This document shows positions 1 to 7,848 of a stretch of DNA of 64,000 nt, piece after piece. The position numbers were made by a program, and so were the translations under genes. The DNA is from JABJOE01 sp964344145 (GTDB lineage Bacteria > Patescibacteriota > Patescibacteriia > UBA9934), in the NCBI GenBank assembly GCA_964344145.1, contig CAYFME010000004.1, positions 13,643-77,642 on the forward strand, in the 5' to 3' direction. Within the stretch, counting starts at the first letter, position 1, and each line of letters starts with the position of its first letter. A model generated the notes under the pieces. It did not search any database, had not been told where the DNA came from, and saw only the letters and a program-made list of their open reading frames with translations.

Positions 1-437
1 ACATGCATCGCCTCCAACGGTACTTGCGATGGCCGGACAACCTCGTGCTGATCAACAGATCCTTCAACGCGAAGAGACGATGCACTGACATTCACATCCG
101 GCTCACGCAGCTGAGCGGCGAGGTCACCAAGGGTGATGACGAGCGGTTCTTCCTGCGCGATGGCTGGTGTGGTCTCTGCTTCAACGTCATCAATGATCAA
201 TTCTTTTGCCAGTGCATCAATACGTGCCGTGGTTGGAATCGGGCAAGTTGTCTCTTGCTCGCGTGAAAGATGCACGACGTAAGGCGAGGGGTTTGCTTTG
301 TGTACTCGCGGTTTGATCTGAGATCCAGAAGCAGTCTCTACACCCTTTTTCTTTAGACTCACCGGCAACGCTGCATCATAAAGCATCGACACGTTGGTGT
401 CGTTCTTTTTCTTTCGGTTGTGAGAGGAAGAAGGCAT
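1..437 (-). CDS. Hypothetical protein, N-terminal 145 residues only
   Basis: The frame is open from an ATG at 437 to the window edge, so only the N-terminus is visible. It begins MPSSSHNRKKKNDTNV, polar and basic, followed by a low-complexity stretch rich in Ala, Val, Glu and Pro that looks disordered. No membrane segment, signal peptide or known motif is seen in this part. It starts 18 nt after the stop of the GT4 gene at 455-1588 on the same strand and is probably co-transcribed with it. Base composition matches the native genes rather than the GC-rich cassettes. The function is unknown; by position a role in surface polysaccharide is possible but not shown. Confidence 0.6.
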   Translation of the reverse strand, partial: MPSSSHNRKKKNDTNVSMLYDAALPVSLKKKGVETASGSQIKPRVHKANPSPYVVHLSREQETTCPIPTTARIDALAKELIIDDVEAETTPAIAQEEPLVITLGDLAAQLREPDVNVSASSLRVEGSVDQHEVVRPSQVPLEAMH

Positions 438-454
438 GGGACTTCCGTAGAGGA

Positions 455-1588
455 TCAGTTGAGCAAACTTAGTTCGTTGTAAACGTTGAGGGTTTGTTTT
501 GCGGTTTTCATCCAGGTGAACCGTTCGACCTGTGATTGGCCGGCCGCGATGGAGGCATCAAAGCGGTGCGGGGCATTGACCGCGTCGCTCATGTAGCGTG
601 TGAGCGTTTCAATATCATCAGGTTCAAAGTAGCGTGCGCCCTCGTGCAAGACCTCGGGCAGGGAAGCGCTATCACTGGCCGCAACCGGTGTGCCGTAGGA
701 AAGGGCCTCAAGTGGAGGAATGCCGAATCCTTCGATGCGCGATGGGAAGATGAACAGCGCGGCATTCTTGTAGAGCGCCGCAAGCTCATCGTCGGTTGGC
801 AGATCTACGAACCGTACGGAGCCAGGAGCAAGGTTAAGCTCTGAAGCTTCTTTCTCAAGCTTGCGCGAGAACACATCACGGCGCCCAGCAATCACCAGCT
901 GCACGTGTTTGTGCGCTGGATGGAACTGTGCGAAGGCATGCATCATCATCTCCAAGTTTTTGTGCGGATAGGCATTGCCGACGTACAGGAAGTAGGGCTG
1001 GTACACGCCAAGAGCGGTTAGGCTCACGCTTCGTGACTCTCGCTGCGGGATAACACCGTTTGGCACGACCGTGATTTTGCCAGGATGAACACCAAAGTGG
1101 TTCAAGATAGAGTCCTTGGTGTACTGCGAGACCGAGACGATGTGCTTTGAGCGATGAACGGCATTTTCAAGCACCGTGCGGAAGCCGGCGTACTTAAATC
1201 CGTGCACAAGCGGTGAGCGTGTGGAGCTGCGCGCGCTGGTGCGATCCTGCAGAAGGATCAAATCGTGGATCGTGACAATGAAAGGGACACGACTGAAGAC
1301 CGGGATGTTCCAATGCGGATAGTGCATTACGTCCACGCGCGCTCGGCGAACATATCCGGGCAGACGACGCTGCTCTTCAAGCGTGTACCAGGGGATGTCG
1401 ACAAGACGTTTGGAAAAGCGTGGATTCACGATCTCGCACTCATGAAAGTTTTCCTTCTTGAGAAAGAGAACGTACTCGTGATCCGTATCGATCAGCTGCA
1501 GATGGTTCACTAATTCAGCGACGTAACGACCAAGGCCGCCCCCACCAGTCCGCGGACCGTAAAACCGTGCATCAATGCCGATCTTCAT
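455..1588 (-). CDS. GT4-family glycosyltransferase
   Basis: Transfers a sugar from an activated donor to a growing surface glycan in the cytoplasm (known for the GT4 family). The N-terminus MKIGIDARFYG with a Gly-rich loop is the usual GT-B acceptor-domain start. Near residues 280-310 the donor-domain signature EGFGIPPLE carries the paired Glu (E-x7-E), followed by YGTPVAASDSASLPEV. About 377 residues is normal for the family. I chose the ATG at 1588 over a TTG two codons upstream because a TATAAT box at 1595-1600 lies only 6 nt before it, implying a leaderless mRNA. First of three minus-strand glycosyltransferase genes; the sugar and linkage cannot be read from sequence. Confidence 0.9.
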   Translation of the reverse strand: MKIGIDARFYGPRTGGGGLGRYVAELVNHLQLIDTDHEYVLFLKKENFHECEIVNPRFSKRLVDIPWYTLEEQRRLPGYVRRARVDVMHYPHWNIPVFSRVPFIVTIHDLILLQDRTSARSSTRSPLVHGFKYAGFRTVLENAVHRSKHIVSVSQYTKDSILNHFGVHPGKITVVPNGVIPQRESRSVSLTALGVYQPYFLYVGNAYPHKNLEMMMHAFAQFHPAHKHVQLVIAGRRDVFSRKLEKEASELNLAPGSVRFVDLPTDDELAALYKNAALFIFPSRIEGFGIPPLEALSYGTPVAASDSASLPEVLHEGARYFEPDDIETLTRYMSDAVNAPHRFDASIAAGQSQVERFTWMKTAKQTLNVYNELSLLN

Positions 1589-1594
1589 GGTCAA

Positions 1595-1600
1595 ATTATA
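1595..1600 (-). promoter_or_regulatory. -10 box (TATAAT) of the GT4 gene 455-1588
   Basis: A consensus TATAAT on the minus strand ends 6 nt before the ATG. No good -35 is seen. Transcription would start at or very near the start codon. Confidence 0.55.
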
Positions 1601-1651
1601 CCATGAACACGGGCCGTTTCTGAGCTAAAATTGAGGCAAAAGTGGATAAGA

Positions 1652-2740
1652 TTAAGCGAACTGTTTTAGTGTTCGGTGCGTCTGTTGTGCGGTTGCTTTC
1701 CAGTCGTGATTTCGCAGGGGTTGAATTCTTTTTTTGTTCAACATCTGCAGTGCTTGCACCAGGTCGGTCACGTTAAATGGATCTACGAGAATAGCATTTC
1801 TGGAAACAACCTCTGGCAACGATCCAGCGGAGCTTGCGATAACCGGCGTACCGCTTGCAATCGCTTCAACAGCTGGCAACCCGAAGCCTTCATAAAACGA
1901 CGGAAAGAGCAGCGCGCTTGCATGGCGATAGAGTGCGGGCTTGTGCTTGCCGGGGACGTAGCCGATCACGCGGATGCGATCCTTGACGCCCGATGCCTCG
2001 ATCACACGATCGAGCGCTTTCGATTTCCAACCGCGACCACCGGCAATGACGAGCTCGGGCAAATCTCGACACGTCGCATACGCTTCAACCACCGCCTCCA
2101 AGTTTTTACGCGGTTCACGCGTGCACAGCGTGAGTAGGTAGTCGCTCTTGATTCCGTGACGTGACAAGTAGGATCGATCTGATGGCAGTTGTTTTGGATG
2201 ATAGACGTCTTGTACACCAAGCGGCGTGACGGTAATGCGCTCTTCGTCAATGCCCCAGCGATGAACAAGGTCACGTTTGGTCGATTCGGATACAGCAAAG
2301 AGGTGCGCTGCCTGCTGCGTCTGCTCCTTCACCTTGCCGAGTCGGTAGCGGAGTCGATCTTTGAGCGTGAAAAACGATGGGAAGATCGCAAAGCTGATGT
2401 CGTGTACCGTCAACGCGTAGGGCAGATTGGTGTGTACGATGTTGTGGTTTGGCAAAAGGAGAAGGTCGGGTTGCTCCGGCAGGAATGATTCGAAGGTTCG
2501 TTGTTTGAGAAGGAAGAGCAGGAAGAGAAGGCGATTGGGAATCGTCTTTTTTACAACCGTGACGTTTGGCGCCTTGAATGTCGGAAGATGGTCGAGCGTT
2601 TTTTGCGTTCCAGAGGCAAAGAGAAAAAAGTGGTCATCGCTTCCAAGGCGGACCATCTCGTTGATGAGCTCGAACGTGTAGTGACCTACGCCTGCTTGAT
2701 TTGGAGCTGCGAGGTGACGGATGTCGATGGCGATCTTCAT
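1652..2740 (-). CDS. GT4-family glycosyltransferase
   Basis: A 362-residue glycosyltransferase of the GT-B fold, GT4 family. It begins MKIAIDIRHLAAPNQAGVGH, the typical N-terminal strand and Gly loop, and carries the donor-site signature EGFGLPAVEA with the two catalytic-region Glu, followed by SGTPVIASSAGSLPEV. It probably adds one sugar of the same glycan as its neighbours. Its start codon is only 4 nt from a short palindromic repeat (2745-2776), so the 5' leader is built largely of that element. The gap to the upstream glycosyltransferase (stop at 2791) is 50 nt. No SD is seen. Donor and acceptor cannot be deduced. Confidence 0.9.
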   Translation of the reverse strand: MKIAIDIRHLAAPNQAGVGHYTFELINEMVRLGSDDHFFLFASGTQKTLDHLPTFKAPNVTVVKKTIPNRLLFLLFLLKQRTFESFLPEQPDLLLLPNHNIVHTNLPYALTVHDISFAIFPSFFTLKDRLRYRLGKVKEQTQQAAHLFAVSESTKRDLVHRWGIDEERITVTPLGVQDVYHPKQLPSDRSYLSRHGIKSDYLLTLCTREPRKNLEAVVEAYATCRDLPELVIAGGRGWKSKALDRVIEASGVKDRIRVIGYVPGKHKPALYRHASALLFPSFYEGFGLPAVEAIASGTPVIASSAGSLPEVVSRNAILVDPFNVTDLVQALQMLNKKRIQPLRNHDWKATAQQTHRTLKQFA

Positions 2741-2744
2741 ATCT

Positions 2745-2776
2745 CAAGGTTAAACCTTGCCAAGGTCTAACCTTGG
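2745..2776. repeat. AAGGTT-type palindromic element, copy A
   Basis: Two imperfect palindromes in tandem, CAAGGTTAAACCTTG followed by CCAAGGTCTAACCTTGG. The same unit recurs at 20524-20555 and, extended, at 53205-53260 inside rsmA. Here it sits between two glycosyltransferase genes, next to a start codon. Confidence 0.8.
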
Positions 2777-2790
2777 CTGTCAATACTATT

Positions 2791-3906
2791 CTAGACAATG
2801 CCCAGATGCGTCTGCCGATGCGTCTGCCATTTCTGATCAACAAACGATCGGAGGTTTTTGTGAAAGACGTCCACGGAGAACTGCTCGGCATGCTTGCGGA
2901 TGGCTTGCGGGTCGAACTGTTTGTGATCAAAGCGCATGATCGTGTCCGCCACCTCTTCCCACTCTTGGCGATCAAAAAACGTTCCCGTTTTTCCTTCTAC
3001 GACCGTTTCAAGCGCTCCACCTTTGCGATACGCGATCACTGGTCGTCCTGCTGCCATACTCTCGACTGGCGTGATGCCGAAATCTTCCTCCTGCGGATGC
3101 AGGAAGGCGATGGCATTGGCAAAGAGATGTGCGCGCTGTTCATTTGATACACGTCCGAGGAATTCAACGTTGCTGCCTGCAGATGCGCGCAGGTCATCCT
3201 CGACCGGTCCGGAGCCGAAGACCTTCAGCGGCAAGCCGAGTTTGGTGAACGCATCGATCACGAGATCGTAGCGTTTGTAAGCCACCAGTCGACCGCCGAT
3301 GAGGTAGTACTCTTTTGGTTTGTCGGAGATCGCAAACTGATCGATGTCCACCGGCGGGAAGATGACCGTACTTTCTCGTTGATAGTAGCGATTAATGCGG
3401 CCGGCCACGGTTTGGCTGTTGGCGATGAAGTGGTCCACGCGGTTTGCGGCCGAATGATCCCAGGCGCGCAGTCTGGTCAGTAATGGTCGCAGCGCAAACT
3501 TGATGGGTGACGGAACTTGTAGCTCCTCCACGTAGCTGTGGGTGTCGCTCCAAAGATAGCGCGTTGGGGTGTGGCAGTAGCAGATGTGAATGGCGTCCTG
3601 CGGCGGGATGATGCCTTTGGAAAAGGCGCTGGTCGAGCTGACGATCACATCAAAGCCGGAGAGGTCATAGCTCTCGGTGGCCGTTGGCATCAGTGGCAAG
3701 AGCCAGCGCGGGGCGGACGTGGAGCCGGGGAGTTTTTGCAAAAACGATGTACGGATGTCGCGATGACCAAAGGTGCCATCCATGCGTTTTGGGTCGTAGA
3801 GCAGGGTGAAGGTTGGGGCATCTGGCCAGATATCCTGCATAGCCTCAAGCACCCGCTCGGCCCCGCCGGATTGAATGAGATGGTCGTGAATGAGAGCGAC
3901 TTTCAT
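2791..3906 (-). CDS. GT4-family glycosyltransferase
   Basis: About 371 residues. It begins MKVALIHDHLIQSGGAERV, the usual start of a GT4 subgroup with a Gly-Gly-Ala-Glu-Arg loop. The donor-domain signature is EEDFGITPVESMAAGRPV with the E-x7-E pair. The frame is open for 30 codons further upstream, but the ATG at 3906 fits better: a TTGCGC / 17 nt / TAAGTT promoter ends 7 nt before it, predicting a leaderless transcript. It leads a minus-strand set of three glycosyltransferases plus the partial gene at 1-437. Probable role: assembly of cell-surface polysaccharide together with the sugar transferase at 5686-7086. Specificity unknown. Confidence 0.9.
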   Translation of the reverse strand: MKVALIHDHLIQSGGAERVLEAMQDIWPDAPTFTLLYDPKRMDGTFGHRDIRTSFLQKLPGSTSAPRWLLPLMPTATESYDLSGFDVIVSSTSAFSKGIIPPQDAIHICYCHTPTRYLWSDTHSYVEELQVPSPIKFALRPLLTRLRAWDHSAANRVDHFIANSQTVAGRINRYYQRESTVIFPPVDIDQFAISDKPKEYYLIGGRLVAYKRYDLVIDAFTKLGLPLKVFGSGPVEDDLRASAGSNVEFLGRVSNEQRAHLFANAIAFLHPQEEDFGITPVESMAAGRPVIAYRKGGALETVVEGKTGTFFDRQEWEEVADTIMRFDHKQFDPQAIRKHAEQFSVDVFHKNLRSFVDQKWQTHRQTHLGIV

Positions 3907-3913
3907 GTGAGAG

Positions 3914-3942
3914 AACTTAGCAATCATTGACAGAAAGCGCAA
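3914..3942 (-). promoter_or_regulatory. Promoter of the glycosyltransferase cluster
   Basis: On the minus strand TTGCGC (3942-3937), a 17-nt spacer, then TAAGTT (3919-3914), 7 nt before the ATG at 3906. It overlaps head-on the TTGACA (3927-3932) of the cassette gene on the plus strand. Confidence 0.6.
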
Positions 3943-4060
3943 TAAATGACACTCTGGGATGTCGTCAGCCGACGGCCCGCCGCAAGGCGGTTTCACAACA
4001 GACGTAAGTCCTGAAGGACATTAGCGACCTGCCCTGCAGTAGCTCGGAGGATTCGTGATG
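3927..4060 (+). promoter_or_regulatory. -35-like box and hairpin-rich leader of the 4084 cassette
   Basis: TTGACA at 3927-3932 has only a weak -10 (CACTCT) at 17-nt spacing. The following leader contains three small hairpins in a row: GTCG/CGAC near 3961, CCGCC-gcaa-GGCGG near 3977, and GTCC-tgaa-GGAC near 4008. No gene is seen in this stretch. Confidence 0.4.
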
Positions 4061-4083
4061 TGTCTTGTCAGGCAGGAGAGAAC

Positions 4084-5544
4084 ATGTCTGCGTACGAAAA
4101 CGCACGACGCGCGCTCGACCGAGCGCTTGCACAGCCGGGGCGTCAGCCCCATGACATCAACCGCGCCAAGGCCGCCGTGGCCGGAGAGCCGGTCCCGCTC
4201 GCACGCGGGGAGGGCTGGTCCGTCCAGACGCCCTGCGCGCGGATCCACGAGGTCGCGCTCTCGCCCGACGGGCAGATCGCGATCGTGGGTGAGCGTCCGA
4301 CTTCCCCTGGGGGTCTGGTCAACGACCACCAGCCCGGTGTGTGGACGAGTCACCTGCTCGACCCGCGCCTGAGCGCGTGGAAGCCGCACCTGGCTCCTGA
4401 CGACACGCGGGACGATTGCGCGCGCGTGAGGGACGTCGCCAACCTCCAGTGGAGCGGTGGCGAGGTGTCCTACACCTACATGACTTCCGCTCGGCGTGAA
4501 GACGATTGTGCGGCCATCGTGTGGGGCGACTGTTATCACCCCTTGGGCGACGTGCGCATCCACAAGATGCACTACGCCGATCCGCGCAACGCCCACCTGC
4601 TGGCCGCCGGCCGGCGGGGCCTGCCGTTGCTGTGGAATGACAGCGACGGCCGACCGTGCATGGCGGTTCGGCTCGACCATAGCGACCGCACGCGCTCGCT
4701 CGACCACGCCTACCACGACAGCGAGGGGCTGGTCACGCATCGCTACGACACCCAGTTCAGTCGCCCCTGGTGCATGGGCGTGGTGGCCGGCATGCCGGTC
4801 GTCGACGACTACGAGCCCGGCAAGCTGTACTGGAAGGATCAGACGGGGAAGGATCAGGCCGCTGACCTCGAGCGTGGTCACGAGATCCTCCCGGGGACGC
4901 TCCACGAGCGTGACGGTCAGCCCGCCTGGCTCGAGTACGATCGTGCCAGTGGTCGACTCACCATCGTCCGTGAGTTCGGTCAGGACCGGGACGAGTACCA
5001 GACCGCCTTCCCGGACCTCCGCTACGGCCAGGTTCTCCGCATCGACGACCAGCTCCTGGCTGTGTGTACGACCGAAGGTACCAGCCAGATCATGGACAAC
5101 AGGGGTGACTTCAAGACGACCCCCTTCCAGGGCTTCCAGGTCGTGGGCATGGGCATCGTGGACGAGCAGACGCTCGTGGCGGTGCTCTACGAGCGCGGCA
5201 AGGGCCGGCACCTGCTCTTCATCGACCGTGCGACCGGGAAGTTCCTCAACGACCCGGAAACCTGGCGTGTGGATGGTGAGCGCTGCCACCTCTGGCACGT
5301 CGGCAGCCGTCTCGTGTGCTCCTACCGCGACTACCGCGATCGCGAGCAGCGCGACGCTTCGCCCGCCCGCGACATGATCGCTGTCCTGAGCCGGCCCGAG
5401 CACCCCGACCGCTGGTGGGAGGCTCTCGGCCGCGCTCCCGGCCTCGCACGCGTGGAGGCACCCACGCTCGTCGAGTTCGACGGTCAGGTCTACGGCGCCA
5501 AGTACGTCGGCCAGGGCACCATCTCCATCCTCCCGTTCGGCTAG
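4084..5544 (+). CDS. GC-rich cassette gene, possible beta-propeller protein, function unknown
   Basis: 486 residues. I chose the ATG at 4084 (MSAYENARRALDRAL) over one at 4060 because GGAG lies 6 nt before it. Composition is far from the neighbours: 39 of 60 bases at 4621-4680 are G or C, and third positions are nearly all G/C. The protein is rich in Asp, Arg, Trp and Tyr, with no signal peptide or membrane segment. Repeating strand-turn patterns such as EVALSPDGQIAIVGE, spaced Trp residues and W-x-D runs suggest a WD40/YVTN-like propeller, but I cannot assign a family. It stands alone between divergent glycan genes and ends in its own terminator. Probably acquired; function unknown. Confidence 0.75.
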   Translation: MSAYENARRALDRALAQPGRQPHDINRAKAAVAGEPVPLARGEGWSVQTPCARIHEVALSPDGQIAIVGERPTSPGGLVNDHQPGVWTSHLLDPRLSAWKPHLAPDDTRDDCARVRDVANLQWSGGEVSYTYMTSARREDDCAAIVWGDCYHPLGDVRIHKMHYADPRNAHLLAAGRRGLPLLWNDSDGRPCMAVRLDHSDRTRSLDHAYHDSEGLVTHRYDTQFSRPWCMGVVAGMPVVDDYEPGKLYWKDQTGKDQAADLERGHEILPGTLHERDGQPAWLEYDRASGRLTIVREFGQDRDEYQTAFPDLRYGQVLRIDDQLLAVCTTEGTSQIMDNRGDFKTTPFQGFQVVGMGIVDEQTLVAVLYERGKGRHLLFIDRATGKFLNDPETWRVDGERCHLWHVGSRLVCSYRDYRDREQRDASPARDMIAVLSRPEHPDRWWEALGRAPGLARVEAPTLVEFDGQVYGAKYVGQGTISILPFG

Positions 5545-5567
5545 CCTCGCCTGGTCGTGAACGTTCG

Positions 5568-5596
5568 ACGCCCACCCGGGAACTCCGGGTGGGCGT
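5568..5596 (+). terminator. Terminator hairpin of the 4084 cassette
   Basis: A 12-bp perfect stem, ACGCCCACCCGG pairing with CCGGGTGGGCGT across a 5-nt loop, starts 23 nt after the stop codon. No U-run follows. Confidence 0.7.
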
Positions 5597-5608
5597 CAGT
5601 GCGTCCGG

Positions 5609-5685
5609 GCCTCCCCCTGCCCCTCCATAACTGGAGGGGTGACACGTGGAGTCACTCCCCCAGCTATGGGGGAGCCGGAGGGGGC
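5609..5685. repeat. 77-nt palindromic element, copy 1 (MITE-like)
   Basis: Contains two internal hairpins (CCCCTCC-ataact-GGAGGGG and CTCCCCC-agctat-GGGGGAG) and G/C-rich ends that are near inverted repeats. An inverted copy at 25490-25566 matches at 76 of 77 positions. It abuts the stop codon of the sugar transferase gene (5686). Confidence 0.85.
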
Positions 5686-7086
5686 TCAATACGCCCCCTT
5701 TCCAAACAGCACAACAAACGGCGTTTTTAGCAGAATCACCAAGTCCAGCCATGGACTCCAGTTTTCAATGTAATGCATGTCCAGGCGTACCTCTTCGTCA
5801 AAGTTCAAATCGGCTCGACCACTGACCTGAGCCATGCCAGTGATGCCTGGTTTGATCGTGAGTACGCGCTTGTGATCGTCCTTATATTGTTCAACCTCTC
5901 CAGGGAGATGCGGTCGCGGGCCGATGAGACTCATCTTGCCAAAGAGCACCATGTAAAACTCAGGGATCTCGTCAATTGATAGTTTGCGGATGATCGCACC
6001 GATTTTTGTGATGCGCGGATCATGCTCGAGTTTAAATAGCGGTGTACCTTCACGTTCGTTGCCGTACTTTTTGATGAACTCAGGATCAAAGCGGTACTTG
6101 TGCGCGTTTTTGATCATCGAGCGGAACTTGGCATGCTTGTAAATCTTTCCTCCCTGGCCAACGCGCTTATGGATGAAGAGGATCGGTCCAGGGTTTTCAA
6201 TGACGATCGCAAGAGCGGTGATGAGTTGAATCGGGGAGGTGAGGATGATCAAAAGAAGGGAGACGATGATATCAAAGCCGCGTTTGTAGATCGCGCCCCA
6301 GCCATCGAGCGGGGTTTTTGGAATCTCAATCACTGGTTGTCCAGCGAGTGTATGAACAATAGGATTGGCAGAGCTACCTGGAACGATTTCCGCCGAGTAG
6401 AGGAAGCTCAGATGTTCGATGTCGGTAAATGACTTAATCTCTCGCACTTGTTTGCGATCAGCATCTCCGTTTGCGAGCAGGATGGTGTCGATGAGATCGC
6501 GTTTTTTCCAGGCAAGGATTTTGTCGCGCGTTGATTCGTTAAAATGCGCGACATGGCCAACGACCGCATAGCCAAGGCGAGGGTAGGTCTCGAAGTATTT
6601 GCGTAGTGCCTGACCGGACTTGGTTTTACCGATGATCAGCACGCGCTGCATGCCCACACCAAAACGTCGCAGTGATCGCTGGAAGGCACGGATAAGGAGA
6701 CGCTCAACCATCACAAAGACCACGGCTAAGGCCCAGACGGCAAGGACGATGAACCGCGAGTCGAACAGTTCTCGAAAAAAGAAGGCGATACCTAGGACAA
6801 CGGCAATGCCGGCGGAGCAGGCAAGGAGTACGCGCGTTGCCTCAACGGCAAGTCGATGGGGACGTACGGCATAGAGGCCAGCAAAGGCAAAGATGATCAG
6901 CCAGATGATCGCAAAAGGAATGGCAACATCGATGTATTGGTCAAAGGGTAGTTCAAAGACGATAGGTCGGATGCTCTGAACGCTCTCGGAGAAACGCAAA
7001 GTATAGGCGGCGGTTGCCGCGGCAATCAAGGTGAGGAAATCGAGTGGAACGAGGGCGGCCGTAAAGAAGAGATTCGCTCGGTTCAT
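5686..7086 (-). CDS. Polyprenyl-phosphate sugar-1-phosphate transferase (WbaP/EpsE type)
   Basis: 466-residue membrane enzyme expected to start glycan assembly by moving a sugar-1-phosphate from a nucleotide sugar to undecaprenyl phosphate at the inner membrane. The N-terminal third has about four hydrophobic segments (residues 10-130), then a nucleotide-binding-like domain (VLIIGKTKSGQALRKY near 150), one further membrane helix (DIIVSLLLIILTSPIQLI near 270), and the C-terminal bacterial sugar transferase domain with KRVGQGGKIYKHAKFRSM and GPRPHLPGEVE. Length and order match the family. TATAAT (7095-7100) lies 8 nt before the ATG, so the mRNA is probably leaderless. It likely feeds the three glycosyltransferases downstream. 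The sugar is unknown. Confidence 0.92.
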   Translation of the reverse strand: MNRANLFFTAALVPLDFLTLIAAATAAYTLRFSESVQSIRPIVFELPFDQYIDVAIPFAIIWLIIFAFAGLYAVRPHRLAVEATRVLLACSAGIAVVLGIAFFFRELFDSRFIVLAVWALAVVFVMVERLLIRAFQRSLRRFGVGMQRVLIIGKTKSGQALRKYFETYPRLGYAVVGHVAHFNESTRDKILAWKKRDLIDTILLANGDADRKQVREIKSFTDIEHLSFLYSAEIVPGSSANPIVHTLAGQPVIEIPKTPLDGWGAIYKRGFDIIVSLLLIILTSPIQLITALAIVIENPGPILFIHKRVGQGGKIYKHAKFRSMIKNAHKYRFDPEFIKKYGNEREGTPLFKLEHDPRITKIGAIIRKLSIDEIPEFYMVLFGKMSLIGPRPHLPGEVEQYKDDHKRVLTIKPGITGMAQVSGRADLNFDEEVRLDMHYIENWSPWLDLVILLKTPFVVLFGKGAY

Positions 7087-7094
7087 ATGACCGG

Positions 7095-7100
7095 ATTATA
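7095..7100 (-). promoter_or_regulatory. -10 box of the sugar transferase gene
   Basis: Consensus TATAAT 8 nt before the ATG at 7086, directly after the rnpB terminator. No clear -35. Confidence 0.5.
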
Positions 7101-7104
7101 CCAG

Positions 7105-7140
7105 ACAAAAGACGAAAACACCCCGCGTCAGCGGAGTGTC
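7105..7140 (-). terminator. rnpB terminator
   Basis: On the minus strand ACACTCCGC-tga-CGCGGGGTGT, followed by TTTTCGTCTTTT. It lies just after the P1 helix of RNase P RNA. Confidence 0.8.
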
Positions 7141-7146
7141 TTCGAT

Positions 7147-7730
7147 GTTCGGGAAACGGATAAGCCGAATTCTGTTGCCTGCCGAGGCAGGTGACAGTCA
7201 TCTATCTTGCCGACGCATTGCTGCGACGGTCGAGCGAGCTACCAAACTTGCTCTTGCACCAGAACGGGTTTACCACGCCACCACGTCACCGTGGGGCGAG
7301 ATACGTAGCCAGTTGGTGCCGATATGCGAATCCGCTTCTACCGCTTGTTCGCCAAACGGTCTGTAAATCGTCCAGGTCTCGTCGTCATAGCACCGCTATG
7401 ACTCCTCGCCCTTGTCGATTTTCGACTCGTTTGTCGTCACAAGCGCCAACGAATCGGATTCGCATATCGGCACCTGGATCATCTGATCCTGACCTCGTAT
7501 CACTTTTCACCTTTTATCTGACCGAAGCCAGATTAGTATTGTCTCTGTGGCACTTTCCCTGGGTTTATCTCCGCATGCCAAGGAGCGAATAAATCCAGCT
7601 CCTCGATTGCTGAGACTATATCCCGGTCGCCGTTAGCGACGTTCTGCTTCCACGGGCATTGCTGTCCATGGGGTGTTCGGACTTTCCTCCCAACGCACTG
7701 GGCGCTAGGCGACTGTCTCGTATCCCGAAC
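7147..7730 (-). ncRNA. rnpB: RNase P RNA (bacterial class A) with a very long P12 arm
   Basis: The catalytic RNA that trims the 5' end of pre-tRNAs. Conserved blocks read on the minus strand: GGAGGAAAGTCCGAAC near the 5' end, AGATAGATGACTGTC (CR IV) and ACAGAATTCGGCTTATCC (CR V) near the 3' end. The P1 helix pairs GTTCGGGA (7730-7723) with TCCCGAAC (7154-7147), which sets both ends. The promoter predicts the same 5' end. At about 584 nt it is much longer than the usual 350-400. The excess lies in P12: after a GATACG/CGTATC base there is a 19-bp perfect stem (7456-7474 with 7315-7333) enclosing 122 further structured bases. Confidence 0.93.
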
Positions 7731-7736
7731 GCGCGT

Positions 7737-7765
7737 ATGCTATCACGCAAGCCGGGAATTGTCAA
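7737..7765 (-). promoter_or_regulatory. rnpB promoter
   Basis: Minus strand TTGACA (7765-7760), 17-nt spacer, TAGCAT (7742-7737). The first base of the RNase P P1 helix (7730) is 7 nt downstream, as expected for the transcription start. Confidence 0.85.
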
Positions 7766-7788
7766 GGGGATAGGGAGTGGAAAAGGTG

Positions 7789-7796
7789 TAGATGCA
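7789..7796 (-). other. TGCATCTA motif after a cassette terminator
   Basis: Minus-strand TGCATCTA begins 3 nt after the terminator hairpin of the 7849-8667 cassette. Four other cassettes have the same octamer at the same place. Confidence 0.5.
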
Positions 7797-7799
7797 GGC

Positions 7800-7831
7800 G
7801 CCCCGCCCAACATGAGAGTGTCGGGCGGGGC
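7800..7831 (-). terminator. Terminator hairpin of the 7849 cassette
   Basis: A 9-bp perfect stem, GCCCCGCCC with GGGCGGGGC, 17 nt after the stop codon on the minus strand. Confidence 0.7.
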
Positions 7832-7848
7832 ACGTTGTACACGATGAG

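Noticed and set aside
4021..5403. Long minus-strand ORF (460 codons) opposite the 4084 cassette
   Set aside because: Open only because GC-rich codons avoid stops on the other strand. The plus-strand gene has the SD and terminator; the minus frame has neither.
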